From positions 62,001 through 126,000 of the forward strand of contig NZ_JAERPS020000006.1 in NCBI RefSeq assembly GCF_016918075.2: a stretch of DNA of 64,000 nt. The letters are read 5' to 3'. Below are positions 1 to 8,767 of this stretch, piece by piece. Each line of letters opens with the position of its first letter. The first letter of the stretch is position 1. A program made the translations under genes and the position numbers. A model generated the notes under the pieces. The model saw only the letters and a program-made list of their open reading frames with translations. It was not told the DNA's origin and did not search any database. The stretch is from Rheinheimera maricola. Its GTDB lineage: Bacteria; Pseudomonadota; Gammaproteobacteria; Enterobacterales; Alteromonadaceae.

Positions 1-204
1 TTGCTTGAGTACCTCGAATCCATCGAGCTTTGGCAACATTACATCCAATAAAATCAAGTTGAAATGCTGGCTGCTTGTCGCCATTTCCAGCCCCTGCTGA
101 CCATCATGAGCGATAGTTAGTTGATATCCCTGTGGAGTCAGAAAGTCTGTCAGTAATTCCGTCAGCTCATAGTCATCATCAATCAACAATAGGGAAGTCG
201 TCAT
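1..204 (-). CDS. cpxR: CpxR-like response regulator, N-terminal part (cut by window edge)
   Basis: Sixty-eight codons from an ATG at 204 read off the window edge. The fragment is the start of a receiver domain: an acidic triplet at residues 9-11 (IDDDYELT) and the phospho-acceptor Asp54 in LILLDVMLP. The order LLLIDDD-YELTELL and the AHDG segment resemble CpxR of the envelope-stress two-component system. The DNA-binding half lies outside the window, so the exact OmpR-family member cannot be proved. A CpxR-type box 75-90 bp upstream supports the call. Confidence 0.75.
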   Translation of the reverse strand, partial: MTTSLLLIDDDYELTELLTDFLTPQGYQLTIAHDGQQGLEMATSSQHFNLILLDVMLPKLDGFEVLKQ

Positions 205-278
205 AGGCTTTAATCCAGCTATCTGTCTGCGCTGATACTAACGCTGCCTTGCTATTTAAAACAAGGCCTCCGGCAGAC

Positions 279-294
279 TTTACACAAGTTTTAC
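279..294 (-). promoter_or_regulatory. CpxR-type box (tandem GTAAA) upstream of the response regulator
   Basis: On the minus strand two GTAAA pentamers are separated by 6 bases (GTAAA-ACTTGT-GTAAA). This matches the known CpxR recognition pattern of two GTAAA direct repeats with a short spacer. It lies about 75 bp upstream of the response regulator ATG and just beyond the end of the peroxidase gene, where an autoregulatory site would be expected. Direct observation for the repeats; function is inferred. Confidence 0.55.
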
Positions 295-319
295 AGTGCT
301 ATTTCGTTACGCCGTAGGC

Positions 320-1570
320 TCAGCGAAATGGGTCGCTAAACTTTTCGTCAATCAGCATCGCCTCATCGGTCAGCGTATGCATAAACGCCAGTAAGGCGGC
401 CTTTTCCTCTGCGCTGAAATTGAAATTGTTAACTTGTCCATCGCTGCCCAGCAAGGGTGGTTGCAAGTTTGGATGCCGCTGAATACCACTGCTGTAATGT
501 TCTATCACCTCTTCCAGCGTGGCAAAGCGGCCATCATGCATATAGGGCGCAGTAACCGCAATATTACGCAAAGAAGGCGATTTAAATCGTCCACTGTCAC
601 GTGGATCCCCTGTCGTTTCCGCCAGGCCAACGTCTTCGCCAGACTGAGCATCCAATCCATTCACCGTGGCCGATGAGTTGCCCAGAGGCCCGCCGGGTAA
701 CGGTCCGGTAAAGGCCTCACTGCTATGACAACCCGCACAGCCAACTACGTTACCATTTCTAACTTCTTTAGCCAGATAAAATAAGGACTTACCCTGATTT
801 TCCTGCGCTGTAAAGGCAGGGAAATTATCCAGAGGCGAAGCCACTTCTGCCCGTGCTGTATCATATTTTGAGCCGGTGCTCACCATAGCCCTGATAAACT
901 GTGCCAGAGCATCGGCAATGCGGCCACTGGAAATATCGGCATCACCAAAGGCTTGTGCAAACAAGGGCGGATAATAGTCCTGCTGACGCACAATCTCTTC
1001 CAGCTCTGGCAACACCAGGCCCATTTCCACCGGGTCCTGAAATGGCATTAGTACCTGCTGTTCCAGCGTACCAGCCCGCTCATCCCAGAAAAACCGCCCA
1101 TTAGCATAAAACCGGGCATTGGTCAGGCCCATGGAGTGCCTGCGGGTTTCACCACCGTCAAAGCCGACACTAAGGGTTCTGGCATCGGAAAAGCCATTTA
1201 CCTGAGCATGGCAGGATGCACAGGCCACCGTGCCGTTAGCACTTAGCTTTTTATCATAAAACAGCACCCGGCCCAGCGTAGCACCAGCATCAGTAACCGG
1301 ATTGTAGACCGGGGTATTGTCAATATTGCTTGCGGCATACTGAAAAGGCATCTGTGCAGGAAAATCATTCTGGGTATAGTGGGCAGGCAATTCTATCTGC
1401 GCATAGTTATGTGGGGTTTGCGGAAGATTAAGTGCGGCCAAAGGATCAGGGGCTGTACCAACATTCGTTTCTGATTCGGCAATAGGGGTTTGTGCCTGTT
1501 CACCACCGCAGGCAAACAGGAATATTGCGCTGGCCATAGACAAAGCAGCTTTAACATGTTGATATTTCAT
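320..1570 (-). CDS. Di-heme cytochrome c peroxidase / MauG-family lipoprotein
   Basis: About 416 residues. Two covalent heme motifs are visible, CASCH near residues 117-121 and CAGCH near 278-282, with the C-terminal APYMHDGRFATLEEV signature of the di-heme cytochrome c peroxidase family. These periplasmic enzymes reduce H2O2 with electrons from c-type cytochromes, or carry out MauG-like oxidations. The N-terminus has a hydrophobic stretch ending in a lipobox (LFAC, Cys about 21), so the protein is probably a membrane-anchored lipoprotein. The ATG at 1570 is preferred over an adjacent GTG at 1573; AGGAAA lies about 10 bases upstream. It stands alone, transcribed toward the CpxR-like gene. Peroxidase versus MauG-like activity cannot be decided from sequence. 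Confidence 0.85.
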   Translation of the reverse strand: MKYQHVKAALSMASAIFLFACGGEQAQTPIAESETNVGTAPDPLAALNLPQTPHNYAQIELPAHYTQNDFPAQMPFQYAASNIDNTPVYNPVTDAGATLGRVLFYDKKLSANGTVACASCHAQVNGFSDARTLSVGFDGGETRRHSMGLTNARFYANGRFFWDERAGTLEQQVLMPFQDPVEMGLVLPELEEIVRQQDYYPPLFAQAFGDADISSGRIADALAQFIRAMVSTGSKYDTARAEVASPLDNFPAFTAQENQGKSLFYLAKEVRNGNVVGCAGCHSSEAFTGPLPGGPLGNSSATVNGLDAQSGEDVGLAETTGDPRDSGRFKSPSLRNIAVTAPYMHDGRFATLEEVIEHYSSGIQRHPNLQPPLLGSDGQVNNFNFSAEEKAALLAFMHTLTDEAMLIDEKFSDPFR

Positions 1571-1886
1571 CACTATATTTCCTGAGCATTTTCTATTTAA
1601 TACTGTTTTGACAGCACGGGTTGGTCAAAAGAGGCATAGGTTGTAGAGTCATTCTACCTGTTCAAGCGTCAAGAACTGCCAGCTGCATGTAAAGCCTTGT
1701 AAAGATGCCGGATCTACGAAAGTAGTAGAAAGTGGAGAAAGAAGGTGGTCTTTAAATGATGCTGCAGTGTTCCTACAGCAATCCAGATGTCGCGTGATGT
1801 CAGCAACAGGCAAAAAAAGTAAAGTATTTGTCAGTGCACGGCGCTGGTGTTGTGGTCTTAACAACAGCACAGCGCTGCCAGGCAAC
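1571..1886. other. Intergenic region between ilvA end and peroxidase start
   Basis: No convincing gene. At 1840-1876 there is an imperfect hairpin: GCGCTG (1841-1846) pairs with CAGCGC (1870-1875), and TGTTGT pairs with ACAACA inside it. It lies just downstream of the ilvA stop on the minus strand and could end or protect that transcript, but no T-tract follows directly. Closer to the peroxidase gene the minus strand has a TTGACC hexamer about 50 bp upstream of the ATG, a weak promoter candidate. Confidence 0.3.
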
Positions 1887-3455
1887 CTAACCTGCAGTTA
1901 AAAACGTCTGGTAACTGCGATTATGGCTGACCTGCTGATACTGGTAACCCAACTTATCCAAATAGGCAGCAATATCATCATGGCTGGCGGCTTCAAAACC
2001 AGCCAGCACATCACCGGTGGCGGCGCCGTGGTTACGGTAATGAAACAGCGTGATATTGCAGTGCTCGCCCAGGGTATTTAAGAAATTCATCAGTGCGCCG
2101 GGGTATTCCGGAAAGTTAAACTGGTACACCTGCTCCTGTAACTGCCGTGGTGGCATACCGCCGACCATATGCCGCACGTGTAGCTTGGCCAGCTCGTCGT
2201 CGGATAAATCCTGATAGTCGTATCCGGCGTTGCTAAGCAGCTCTTTTACCGTGTTCAGCTCCTGCTGGCCGTGGCGTAGTTTAATACCAACAAATATATG
2301 CGCCTTGTGATCACTGGCATAGCGGTAGTTGAACTCTGTAATCGCCCGCCCGCCCAGGGTTTGGCAAAAGCGGCGAAAGCTGCCTTTTTCTTCCGGTATG
2401 GTAACGGCAAACACGGCTTCTTTTTTCTCGCCCAGTTCACAGCGCTCAGACACATAACGCAGCGTATCAAAGTTTAAATTAGCCCCGCTTAACACAGCAG
2501 CAAACTGCTGTGGCTTGCTTAGCGTGCTGTTTTTCAGCTGCTGGCTGTACTTTTTTAAACCCGCCAGCGCTAAAGCACCGGCCGGTTCGGCTACGGCGCG
2601 TAAGTCATCAAATATATCTTTTATCGCCGCGCATATTTCATCACTGCTTACGGTAACTACTTCATCACAAAAACGTTTTGCCAGATTAAAATTCTCTGTG
2701 CCGATGCGTTTTACCGCCACGCCGTCGGCAAATAAACCCACCCGCTCCAGCGTCACCGGCTCGCCAGCCGCCAGCGCAGCTTTTAAACAAGCGGCGTCTT
2801 CCGGCTCTACGCCGATAACTTTAACATTCGGCTGTATGGCTTTGATATACACCGCCATACCGGCCATTAAGCCACCGCCGCCAACCGGAATAAACACCGC
2901 ATTTAGCTGGTTATGCTGGCTAAGCAACTCTTTGGCCACCGTGCCCTGGCCTGCGATAACGTCGCAATCATCAAACGGTGGGATATACAGCGCGCCTTCG
3001 CTGTTGGCCAGGTTAATGGCGTAGCTGTTGGCCTCGTCAAAGGCAGTGCCGTGCAACACCACATTGCCGCCCAGCGCTTTCACTGCGGCGACTTTGATTT
3101 CCGGTGTGGTGATAGGCATAACGATGGTGGCGTTAATGCCCAGTTTACTGGCCGATAACGCTACGCCCTGGGCATGGTTACCGGCCGAGGCGCACACCAC
3201 ACTGGCTTCGGGGCTGTGCTGTTTTACTTTATGCAGTTTATGAAAAGCGCCGCGCAGTTTAAACGAGTATACCGGCTGTTTGTCTTCGCGTTTTAGCAGC
3301 ACATTATGGCCCAGGCGCTGGCTGAGTTTAGTCATGGCATCCAGCGGGGTTTCTACCGCGGCCTGATATACCGGCGACAGCAAAATTTCACGCAGATACT
3401 GCTGCATCAAGTCGGTATCTGTTTGCTCTGCTTGTACTGTTGCCAGGTTACTCAT
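1887..3455 (-). CDS. ilvA: Threonine ammonia-lyase, biosynthetic (threonine deaminase)
   Basis: 522 residues, close to the roughly 514 of E. coli IlvA. It converts L-threonine to 2-oxobutanoate with PLP, the first committed step of isoleucine synthesis. The PLP-lysine region reads YSFKLRGA near residues 63-70, and the glycine-rich phosphate loop is VGGGGLMAGM near 190. The C-terminal third carries two ACT-like repeats (starting near VFAVTIPEEKGSF and YQFNFPEYPGALM), the isoleucine/valine allosteric module typical of the biosynthetic enzyme. It is the last gene of the ilv block but is separated from ilvD by 634 bp of repeats, so it may have its own promoter or depend on read-through. Confidence 0.97.
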   Translation of the reverse strand: MSNLATVQAEQTDTDLMQQYLREILLSPVYQAAVETPLDAMTKLSQRLGHNVLLKREDKQPVYSFKLRGAFHKLHKVKQHSPEASVVCASAGNHAQGVALSASKLGINATIVMPITTPEIKVAAVKALGGNVVLHGTAFDEANSYAINLANSEGALYIPPFDDCDVIAGQGTVAKELLSQHNQLNAVFIPVGGGGLMAGMAVYIKAIQPNVKVIGVEPEDAACLKAALAAGEPVTLERVGLFADGVAVKRIGTENFNLAKRFCDEVVTVSSDEICAAIKDIFDDLRAVAEPAGALALAGLKKYSQQLKNSTLSKPQQFAAVLSGANLNFDTLRYVSERCELGEKKEAVFAVTIPEEKGSFRRFCQTLGGRAITEFNYRYASDHKAHIFVGIKLRHGQQELNTVKELLSNAGYDYQDLSDDELAKLHVRHMVGGMPPRQLQEQVYQFNFPEYPGALMNFLNTLGEHCNITLFHYRNHGAATGDVLAGFEAASHDDIAAYLDKLGYQYQQVSHNRSYQTFLTAG

Positions 3456-3511
3456 TATTGCTCCGGTTGTATTAATTTACTGCATACTCTCAAGCGAAGA
3501 CCAGAAACTGC

Positions 3512-3812
3512 TAAACAAGGCGTCTCCGGCAGGGAAGCCGGAGAGACAAATTCGTCAGGAACGAATTTGAACTGCGCCAGCAGCCCTTCGGGCAAGCTCC
3601 ATGGAAGGAGCTTGTAACCCTACAGGGACGTATTTACGGCGTCCTTGTGTGCAGTTTGTGGTCGTAGCCTGCAACTCAGGTTCATACTCAGCGCCAAGGA
3701 AATACTTTCTTCGCCGCCTTCAAGGAGCACATCCCTGTGCCCTCTCAGCCTGCGCGGCATCCCTGCCGCTGCTACGAAAGTACACCTTGTCCCTTCGTCT
3801 CAAGTCTTGCTG
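3512..3812. repeat. Hairpin-rich intergenic repeat, copy 1
   Basis: First of two diverged direct copies between ilvA and ilvD. It contains successive stem-loops: CTCCGGC/GCCGGAG around an AGGGAA loop (3524-3543), a perfect CAAATTCGT/ACGAATTTG stem (about 3547-3569), GCTCC/GGAGC (about 3595-3611), GGACG/CGTCC (about 3626-3644), GCACA/TGTGC and GCGGCA/TGCCGC, the last two with TCCC in the loop. Compared with copy 2 it has an extra segment of roughly 75 bp that includes the ATTCG hairpin. Translation gives only low-complexity Cys/Ser/Arg-rich frames, so it is not a gene. Confidence 0.8.
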
Positions 3813-3856
3813 CTTGTGCCATCCGGCAAACTTAAGTTTCAAGCGCAGACAGGTAA

Positions 3857-4089
3857 CAACTAAGCGGGGCCTCTCCAGCAGGGAAGCTGGAGAAGAGTTT
3901 ACATGGACGTATTTACAACGTCCCCGCGTGATGTTGCCTGTCGTAGCCTACAAATCCAGTTCAAGCTCACGGCAAGGAAATGCTCTTTTCGCCGCCTTCT
4001 ACAGCACGTCCCTGTGCTGTCTCAGCCTCCGCGGCATCCCTGCCGCTGCTGCAAGAGCACACCTTGCCTATCGCCTTACGTCTTGCTGT
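3857..4089. repeat. Hairpin-rich intergenic repeat, copy 2
   Basis: Second diverged copy in the same orientation, ending at the ilvD stop codon. The shared order with copy 1 is CTCCxGCAGGGAAGCxGGAG, GGACGTATTTAC...CGTCC, TCGTAGCCT, GCAAGGAAAT, TTCGCCGCCTT, CCCTGTGC, CTCAGCCT, GCGGCATCCCTGCCGCTGCT, CACCTTG and GTCTTGCTG. It lacks the roughly 75 bp insertion of copy 1. Several stems carry compensatory changes between copies (CCGGC/GCCGG against CCAGC/GCTGG), which suggests the paired structure is maintained. Confidence 0.8.
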
Positions 4090-5940
4090 TTATTCTTCTA
4101 ACTTAGACAAATCCCGCACAGCACCTTTATCTGCGCTACTGGCCAGCAAGGCATAAGCTTTTAACGCAGAGCTAACCACTCGCTGGCGGCTCTCTGGCTT
4201 CCACCCCAACTTACCTTTGGCATCCATCGCGGCACGGCGCTGCACCAGCTCGTCATCGCTGATAGCAATGCCAATTTTGCGCTGCGGAATATCAATTTCG
4301 ATTTTGTCGCCTTCCTGCACCAAGGCGATAGCACCGCCACTGGCGGCTTCCGGTGACACATGGCCGATCGACAAACCCGAAGTGCCGCCGGAAAACCGGC
4401 CATCTGTGATCAAAGCACAGGCTTTACCCAAGCCCATCGACTTTAAGTAACTGGTTGGGTAAAGCATTTCCTGCATACCCGGGCCACCTTTGGGGCCTTC
4501 ATAGCGGATAATTACCGCATCGCCGGCCACGACTTTGCCTTTTAAAATGGCGTCTACCGCATCGTCCTGGCTTTCAAAAATGCGCGCGCGTCCGGTAAAG
4601 ACTAAGTTTTCCGGCTCTACTCCGGCGGTTTTAACAATACAGCCTTGTGGCGCCAGGTTGCCAAACAACACCGCCAAACCGCCATCTTGCGAGTAAGCAT
4701 TTTCTTTGCTGCGAATACAGCCATCAACACGGTCGTCATCCAGTGTCGGATAACGGCAATTTTGCGAAAAGGCCTGGGTAGTGCGGATACCGGCCGGACC
4801 GGCCAGATACATTTGTTTAGCCTCTTCATTGCCGCTGGTTTTGATATCCCATTGCTCCAGCACCGCGGCTAAACTACTGCCTGCCACATGCGGTACATTG
4901 GCGTTTAACAAACCGGCGCGGTTTAGCTCGGCCAAAATGCCAATAACACCACCGGCGCGGTGCACGTCTTCCATATGGTATTTCTGCGTTGAAGGCGCTA
5001 CCTTGCACAAATGCGGCACTATGCGCGATAAGCGGTCGATATCAGCCATACCGAAATCGACTTCCGCTTCAATTGCCGCGGCCAGTAAATGCAATACGGT
5101 ATTGGTCGAGCCGCCCATGGCGATATCCAGCATCATGGCGTTTTCAAAGGCGGTTTTATTGGCGATATTGCGCGGCAAGGCGCTGGCGTCATCATGTTTA
5201 TACCAGCGGTTGCACAGCTCCATTATCCTGAAACCGGCCTGCACAAACAGCTCTTTGCGGTCTGCGTGGGTCGCCAGCAGCGAGCCGTTACCCGGCTGGC
5301 CCAAACCCAAAGCTTCAACTAAACAGTTCATTGAGTTGGCGGTAAACATACCCGAGCAGCTGCCGCAGGTCGGGCAGGCGCTACGTTCAATTTGCTCGCT
5401 GTCGCTGTCGCTTACTTTGGGGTCGGCCGCCGATACCATGGCATCGACTAAATCCAGCTTGATGATCTGATCGGATAATTTTGTTTTACCCGCTTCCATC
5501 GGCCCACCAGAGACAAAAATAGCCGGTACGTTTAAACGCATCGCCGCCATTAACATGCCTGGGGTAATTTTGTCGCAGTTAGAAATACACACCATGGCAT
5601 CGGCGCAGTGGGCGTTGACCATATATTCTACCGAGTCGGCGATCAGCTCGCGCGACGGCAGGCTGTACAACATACCGCCATGGCCCATGGCAATGCCGTC
5701 ATCCACCGCTATGGTATTAAACTCTTTGGCAATACCGCCGGCATCTTCAATGCTTTTTGCCACCAGCTTGCCTAAATCGCGCAGGTGCACATGGCCGGGT
5801 ACAAATTCGCAAAATGAGTTTACTACCGCAATAATCGGCTTACCAAAATCGGTGTCTTTTACGCCGGTGGCACGCCAAAGGGCGCGGGCACCTGCCATAT
5901 TGCGGCCTTCGGTAACGGTGGCGGATCTTAACTTTGGCAT
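4090..5940 (-). CDS. ilvD: Dihydroxy-acid dehydratase
   Basis: 616 residues, the same length as the E. coli enzyme. It dehydrates 2,3-dihydroxy-isovalerate and 2,3-dihydroxy-3-methylvalerate to the 2-oxo acids of valine and isoleucine, using an Fe-S cluster and Mg2+. Visible family features are the [11 protein letters not shown] segment near residue 120, the [18 protein letters not shown] cluster region near 190-207, and [12 protein letters not shown] plus [11 protein letters not shown] toward the C-terminus. It lies 51 bp downstream of ilvM in the ilvG-ilvM-ilvD series, where it should be under leader-peptide control. Confidence 0.98.
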   Translation of the reverse strand: MPKLRSATVTEGRNMAGARALWRATGVKDTDFGKPIIAVVNSFCEFVPGHVHLRDLGKLVAKSIEDAGGIAKEFNTIAVDDGIAMGHGGMLYSLPSRELIADSVEYMVNAHCADAMVCISNCDKITPGMLMAAMRLNVPAIFVSGGPMEAGKTKLSDQIIKLDLVDAMVSAADPKVSDSDSEQIERSACPTCGSCSGMFTANSMNCLVEALGLGQPGNGSLLATHADRKELFVQAGFRIMELCNRWYKHDDASALPRNIANKTAFENAMMLDIAMGGSTNTVLHLLAAAIEAEVDFGMADIDRLSRIVPHLCKVAPSTQKYHMEDVHRAGGVIGILAELNRAGLLNANVPHVAGSSLAAVLEQWDIKTSGNEEAKQMYLAGPAGIRTTQAFSQNCRYPTLDDDRVDGCIRSKENAYSQDGGLAVLFGNLAPQGCIVKTAGVEPENLVFTGRARIFESQDDAVDAILKGKVVAGDAVIIRYEGPKGGPGMQEMLYPTSYLKSMGLGKACALITDGRFSGGTSGLSIGHVSPEAASGGAIALVQEGDKIEIDIPQRKIGIAISDDELVQRRAAMDAKGKLGWKPESRQRVVSSALKAYALLASSADKGAVRDLSKLEE

Positions 5941-5991
5941 TGCGGTACTCCGTGTATTCGGTAAATAAAAAAGTATAGGTTTAATTCAGTG

Positions 5992-6246
5992 TTATGCGCT
6001 TAGTACAGCCAGTTCGGCTGATACCAGTTCCAGTTGCTGCACGTCATACAGTTTATGCAACTGGCTGGTTAATAAATGAATGGGCTTATCACCACTAACG
6101 GTCAGTGTAATATTCAGGCTGTTGGCATCACTGCGCGGGGTCAGCTGTAACCCGGCTAATTCATAGCCGCGATAGCGGGTAACCTGCAACAGGCGCTCAA
6201 CCACGGCCGGGGTGTTAGTGGTGGTAATGTTCAGTACATGGTTCAT
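5992..6246 (-). CDS. ilvM: Acetolactate synthase II small (regulatory) subunit
   Basis: 84 residues with an ACT-like fold pattern ([26 protein letters not shown]), the size expected for IlvM. It binds and stabilises the IlvG catalytic subunit. Its ATG overlaps the ilvG stop by four bases (6243-6246), which implies translational coupling and equimolar synthesis. Identity follows from size, ACT pattern and position directly after ilvG. Confidence 0.93.
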   Translation of the reverse strand: MNHVLNITTTNTPAVVERLLQVTRYRGYELAGLQLTPRSDANSLNITLTVSGDKPIHLLTSQLHKLYDVQQLELVSAELAVLSA

Positions 6247-7898
6247 GCTTTAGCCTCCGTGATCATCTCTTCATTAGCAGCACCCGGCGGTACTAATGGC
6301 CAGACGTTGTCTTTATCGTCAATACATACATGCAGTAAATAAGGTCCTGGCCAGGTAAACATGGCTTCCAGTGCGCTTTCGACTTCGTCTTTTCGGGTAA
6401 TACAGTGGCCCGGTATGGCAAAGGCGGCGGCCAGTGCAACAAAGTCCGGGTTGTCGGATAAATCGGTTTCGCTGTAGCGCTCGTTAAAAAACAACTGTTG
6501 CCACTGCTTTACCATGCCTAAGCGCTGGTTATCGACAATGACAATTTTTACCGGCAACCGAAAACGTTTAATGGTCGCTAACTCTTGCACGTTCATCATA
6601 AAAGAGCCGTCACCACTAACGGTGATTACTGTGTCTTGTGGCCGGGCTAACTTGGCGCCAATTGCCGCCGGCAAACCAAAACCCATAGTGCCCAAGCCGC
6701 CGCTGGATAAATGGTTACGCGGGCTGCTAAAACGCATATGCTGCGCTACCCACATCTGGTGCTGGCCGACATCACAACACACCACGCTGTTATCCGGCAT
6801 GCGCTCGCTTAATTGTTTTAACATCAACGGTGCATAAATACGCTCGCCTGGGTGGTCGTAACGCCAGCCATGTTGCTGCTTTAACTGCGCACAATGGCTA
6901 AGCCACTCGGCGCAATCAGTGCCGGCCGATATTGCCGGCAAAATCTGCTTCATATCACCCAGCAGGGCTGCATCAGCGAAGCGCACCTTGTTTATTTCGG
7001 CCGGGTCGATGTCGACATGGATAACCCTGGCGTGCGGCGCGAATTTTTGCAGATTTCCGGTAACGCGGTCATCAAAGCGGGCGCCCAAACAAATTAATAA
7101 GTCACACTGCTGCACCGCTAAATTCGCTGCCTGGGTGCCGTGCATACCCAGCATACCCAAATAGTGCGCGTTGTCTTTAGCAACCGATCCCATGCCTTTT
7201 AAGGTGGTAACCGATGGCATAGGGTTAGCGGCTAAAAACTGTTGCAGCTGTGTCATGGCGCCGGCCATATGCACACCACCACCGATATAAGCCATCGGCT
7301 TTTTCGCTGCAGCTATTAACGCACGCGCCTTGCCGGCATTGGCCAGCGAGGTATAAATTGCTGCAGCTTTGGCCGCCGTTGCCGGCTCGCGGTGATACGC
7401 AATTTCTGCCAGCTGCACATCTTTAGGGATATCAACTAACACCGGGCCAGGGCGGCCACTTTTCGCAATGGCGAAGGCTTCATGCAGCGTGGCCGCCAGC
7501 TCGTCTACGCTGCGCACCATAAAGCTGTGCTTGGTCACTGCCAAGCTTAAACCTAATACATCAATCTCCTGAAATGCATCGCTGCCCATCACCGCTTGCG
7601 ACACCTGGCCGGTAATGGCCACTACTGGTACTGAATCCAGCATCGCATCGGCCAGTGAAGTGATTAAGTTAGTTGCACCCGGACCAGAGGTGGCCATACA
7701 CACACCAACCTTGCCAGAGGCTCGGGCATAACCGATGGCTGAGAAGGCGCCACCTTGCTCATGCCGGCACAGGTAGTGTTTTACGTTGCTTTGATACAGC
7801 GCATCGTAAATCGGCATAATGGCACCGCCGGGGTAGCCGAAAATGGTATCGACCCCGTGTTGCTGCAGCACCTGTAGTACCAATTCTGCGCCTTTCAT
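6243..7898 (-). CDS. ilvG: Acetolactate synthase II large (catalytic) subunit
   Basis: 551 residues. It is a thiamine diphosphate enzyme that condenses pyruvate with pyruvate or 2-oxobutanoate, the branch-point reaction of valine, leucine and isoleucine synthesis. The ThDP glutamate region is in [15 protein letters not shown] near residue 20, and the Mg/ThDP motif is [12 protein letters not shown] near 425. The reading frame is intact, unlike E. coli K-12 where ilvG is frameshifted. AGAGGA lies 6 bases before the ATG. It is preceded by a leader peptide and attenuator. Confidence 0.97.
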   Translation of the reverse strand: MKGAELVLQVLQQHGVDTIFGYPGGAIMPIYDALYQSNVKHYLCRHEQGGAFSAIGYARASGKVGVCMATSGPGATNLITSLADAMLDSVPVVAITGQVSQAVMGSDAFQEIDVLGLSLAVTKHSFMVRSVDELAATLHEAFAIAKSGRPGPVLVDIPKDVQLAEIAYHREPATAAKAAAIYTSLANAGKARALIAAAKKPMAYIGGGVHMAGAMTQLQQFLAANPMPSVTTLKGMGSVAKDNAHYLGMLGMHGTQAANLAVQQCDLLICLGARFDDRVTGNLQKFAPHARVIHVDIDPAEINKVRFADAALLGDMKQILPAISAGTDCAEWLSHCAQLKQQHGWRYDHPGERIYAPLMLKQLSERMPDNSVVCCDVGQHQMWVAQHMRFSSPRNHLSSGGLGTMGFGLPAAIGAKLARPQDTVITVSGDGSFMMNVQELATIKRFRLPVKIVIVDNQRLGMVKQWQQLFFNERYSETDLSDNPDFVALAAAFAIPGHCITRKDEVESALEAMFTWPGPYLLHVCIDDKDNVWPLVPPGAANEEMITEAKA

Positions 7899-7943
7899 GT
7901 TCTGTCCTCTTGCCCTGGTTAAATTTTCTAACGCCCTGAAACG

Positions 7944-7979
7944 ACAAAACCCCCGGTCCTTGCGGAGCGGGGGTTTTGT
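7944..7979 (-). terminator. Attenuator terminator of the ilv leader
   Basis: Perfect 12-bp stem: positions 7968-7979 pair with 7944-7955 around a 12-base loop. On the transcribed minus strand the 3' arm ends in TTTTGT. It sits 17 bases after the leader peptide stop and 45 bases before ilvG. The GC-rich 5' arm (CCCCCG then C) can alternatively pair with a GCGGGGG segment inside the leader peptide codons, which gives an antiterminator when ribosomes stall earlier in the leader. Confidence 0.9.
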
Positions 7980-7996
7980 TGGAATTCGCTGTTACG

Positions 7997-8086
7997 CTAC
8001 TTTTTTTCCAAAACACCGCCCCCGCGGAGATTAATAATCACCACGACCACGAGGACAATAATGTTCAGAACAGCAGCTAAACGCAT
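7997..8086 (-). CDS. ilvL: ilv operon leader peptide
   Basis: A 29-codon reading frame from an ATG at 8086. It contains an uninterrupted branched-chain run near codons 9-18 (Ile-Ile-Val-Leu-Val-Val-Val-Val-Ile-Ile) plus Leu and Val before and after it. This composition and the terminator 17 bases downstream are the hallmark of attenuation by charged tRNA-Ile, -Val and -Leu, as in enterobacterial ilvL. A ribosome stalled at the run would leave the GCGGGGG at codons 20-23 free to block the terminator arm. Confidence 0.9.
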   Translation of the reverse strand: MRLAAVLNIIVLVVVVIINLRGGGVLEKK

Positions 8087-8163
8087 AATATGATTCTTAC
8101 TTATCTACTTGGTTAAAAATTATTTTAGTTATATAGCCTGCAAAGCAGACTGAATTGCTATTA

Positions 8164-8192
8164 GAAATAGCCGTCTATCAGTCTGAAGTCAA
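8164..8192 (-). promoter_or_regulatory. Candidate promoter for the ilv operon
   Basis: On the minus strand TTGACT (8187-8192) is followed after 17 bases by TATTTC (8164-8169). The -35 is good and the -10 weak; a shifted TTCTAA is possible. It lies about 80 bp upstream of the leader peptide start, the only sizeable upstream space before the divergent gene at 8265. Confidence 0.4.
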
Positions 8193-8264
8193 CAGGTTTT
8201 TCTGATTTGCTAAAAATTTATTCCGTGTAAACTTAAACTATTCATTAGCCAGCGTGGTAGCAGC

Positions 8265-8507
8265 GTGGATCAGTTAGAGCTGTTTGAACTGCCCAACCCT
8301 TGTATCGGTGTGTGCCAAAGCAACAGCCGCGGCTACTGTATTGGCTGCTTACGCTCGCGTGATGAACGCTTTAACTGGCACGCTAAGCCGGTGGAAGAGC
8401 GCGCACATATCTTAAAGCTGCTGTCACAGCGGCGCGCCAGATTAAATGCGAAAGCGAAAAAGGATAACGACTCACCCACAAGTGGTGAGTCACTGGAGTT
8501 GTTTTAA
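8265..8507 (+). CDS. DUF1289-family small cysteine protein
   Basis: 80 residues from a GTG start. The N-terminal half has the DUF1289 pattern: PNPCIGVCQ, then YCIGCLRSRDE, with four cysteines arranged as a probable metal or Fe-S site, followed by a basic helix. Function of the family is unknown. No in-frame ATG exists upstream, so GTG is taken as the start. The last codons overlap a perfect 8-bp hairpin (8469-8491). Confidence 0.8.
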   Translation: MDQLELFELPNPCIGVCQSNSRGYCIGCLRSRDERFNWHAKPVEERAHILKLLSQRRARLNAKAKKDNDSPTSGESLELF

Positions 8508-8524
8508 GCCGCTTAAAAATGTAT

Positions 8525-8767
8525 CTAGGCTTTTTTAATCAAGCCAATTAAAAACAGCAGCACCACCGCACCGACGGTGGCGGTGATCAATGAACCAATA
8601 AGCCCATATGACGCCAAGCCAACGGCACGAAATAAAAAACCACCAATAAAAGCCCCCACTATGCCCACAACCATATTGCCCAAAATACCGAAGCCACGGC
8701 CTTTCATTATCTTGCCAGCCAACCAACCGGCGATGGCACCGATAATTAGAAACAGAATAAAATTCAT
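8525..8767 (-). CDS. GlsB/YeaQ/YmgE-family small membrane protein
   Basis: 80 residues from the ATG at 8767, with AGGA 7 bases upstream; a GTG at 8770 is the alternative. Three hydrophobic segments with glycine motifs are visible, including GAIAGWLAGKIMKGRGFG and VGIVGAFIGGFLF, the pattern of the transglycosylase-associated/GlsB stress protein family in the inner membrane. The ATG shares a base with the stop of the phosphopantetheinyl transferase upstream (TGATG), so the two are probably cotranscribed although functionally unrelated. Confidence 0.85.
   Translation of the reverse strand: MNFILFLIIGAIAGWLAGKIMKGRGFGILGNMVVGIVGAFIGGFLFRAVGLASYGLIGSLITATVGAVVLLFLIGLIKKA

Noticed and set aside
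1649-1885. 78-codon minus-strand frame between ilvA and the peroxidase gene
   Set aside because: No ribosome-binding site, no family resemblance, and it covers the hairpin following ilvA.
3456-4089. CRISPR array or insertion sequence in the ilvA-ilvD spacer
   Set aside because: Only two long, diverged copies with internal hairpins, no regular short repeats with unique spacers, no transposase and no terminal inverted repeats with target duplication.
3601-4106. Open frames of 70-166 codons between ilvA and ilvD on the plus strand
   Set aside because: They lie in the two hairpin repeats, have Cys/Ser/Arg-rich low-complexity translations that change between copies, and lack ribosome-binding sites; they are by-products of the repeat.
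4781-5470. 229-codon plus-strand frame opposite ilvD
   Set aside because: Antisense to a highly conserved housekeeping gene; no family features.
7759-8016. 85-codon minus-strand frame overlapping the start of ilvG and the leader
   Set aside because: It runs through the attenuator stem and overlaps ilvG out of frame; the real small gene here is the 29-codon leader peptide at 7997-8086.
8469-8491. Perfect hairpin GACTCACC/GGTGAGTC as a terminator
   Set aside because: It lies within the last codons of the DUF1289 gene and is not followed by a T-tract; more likely chance or a coding constraint.
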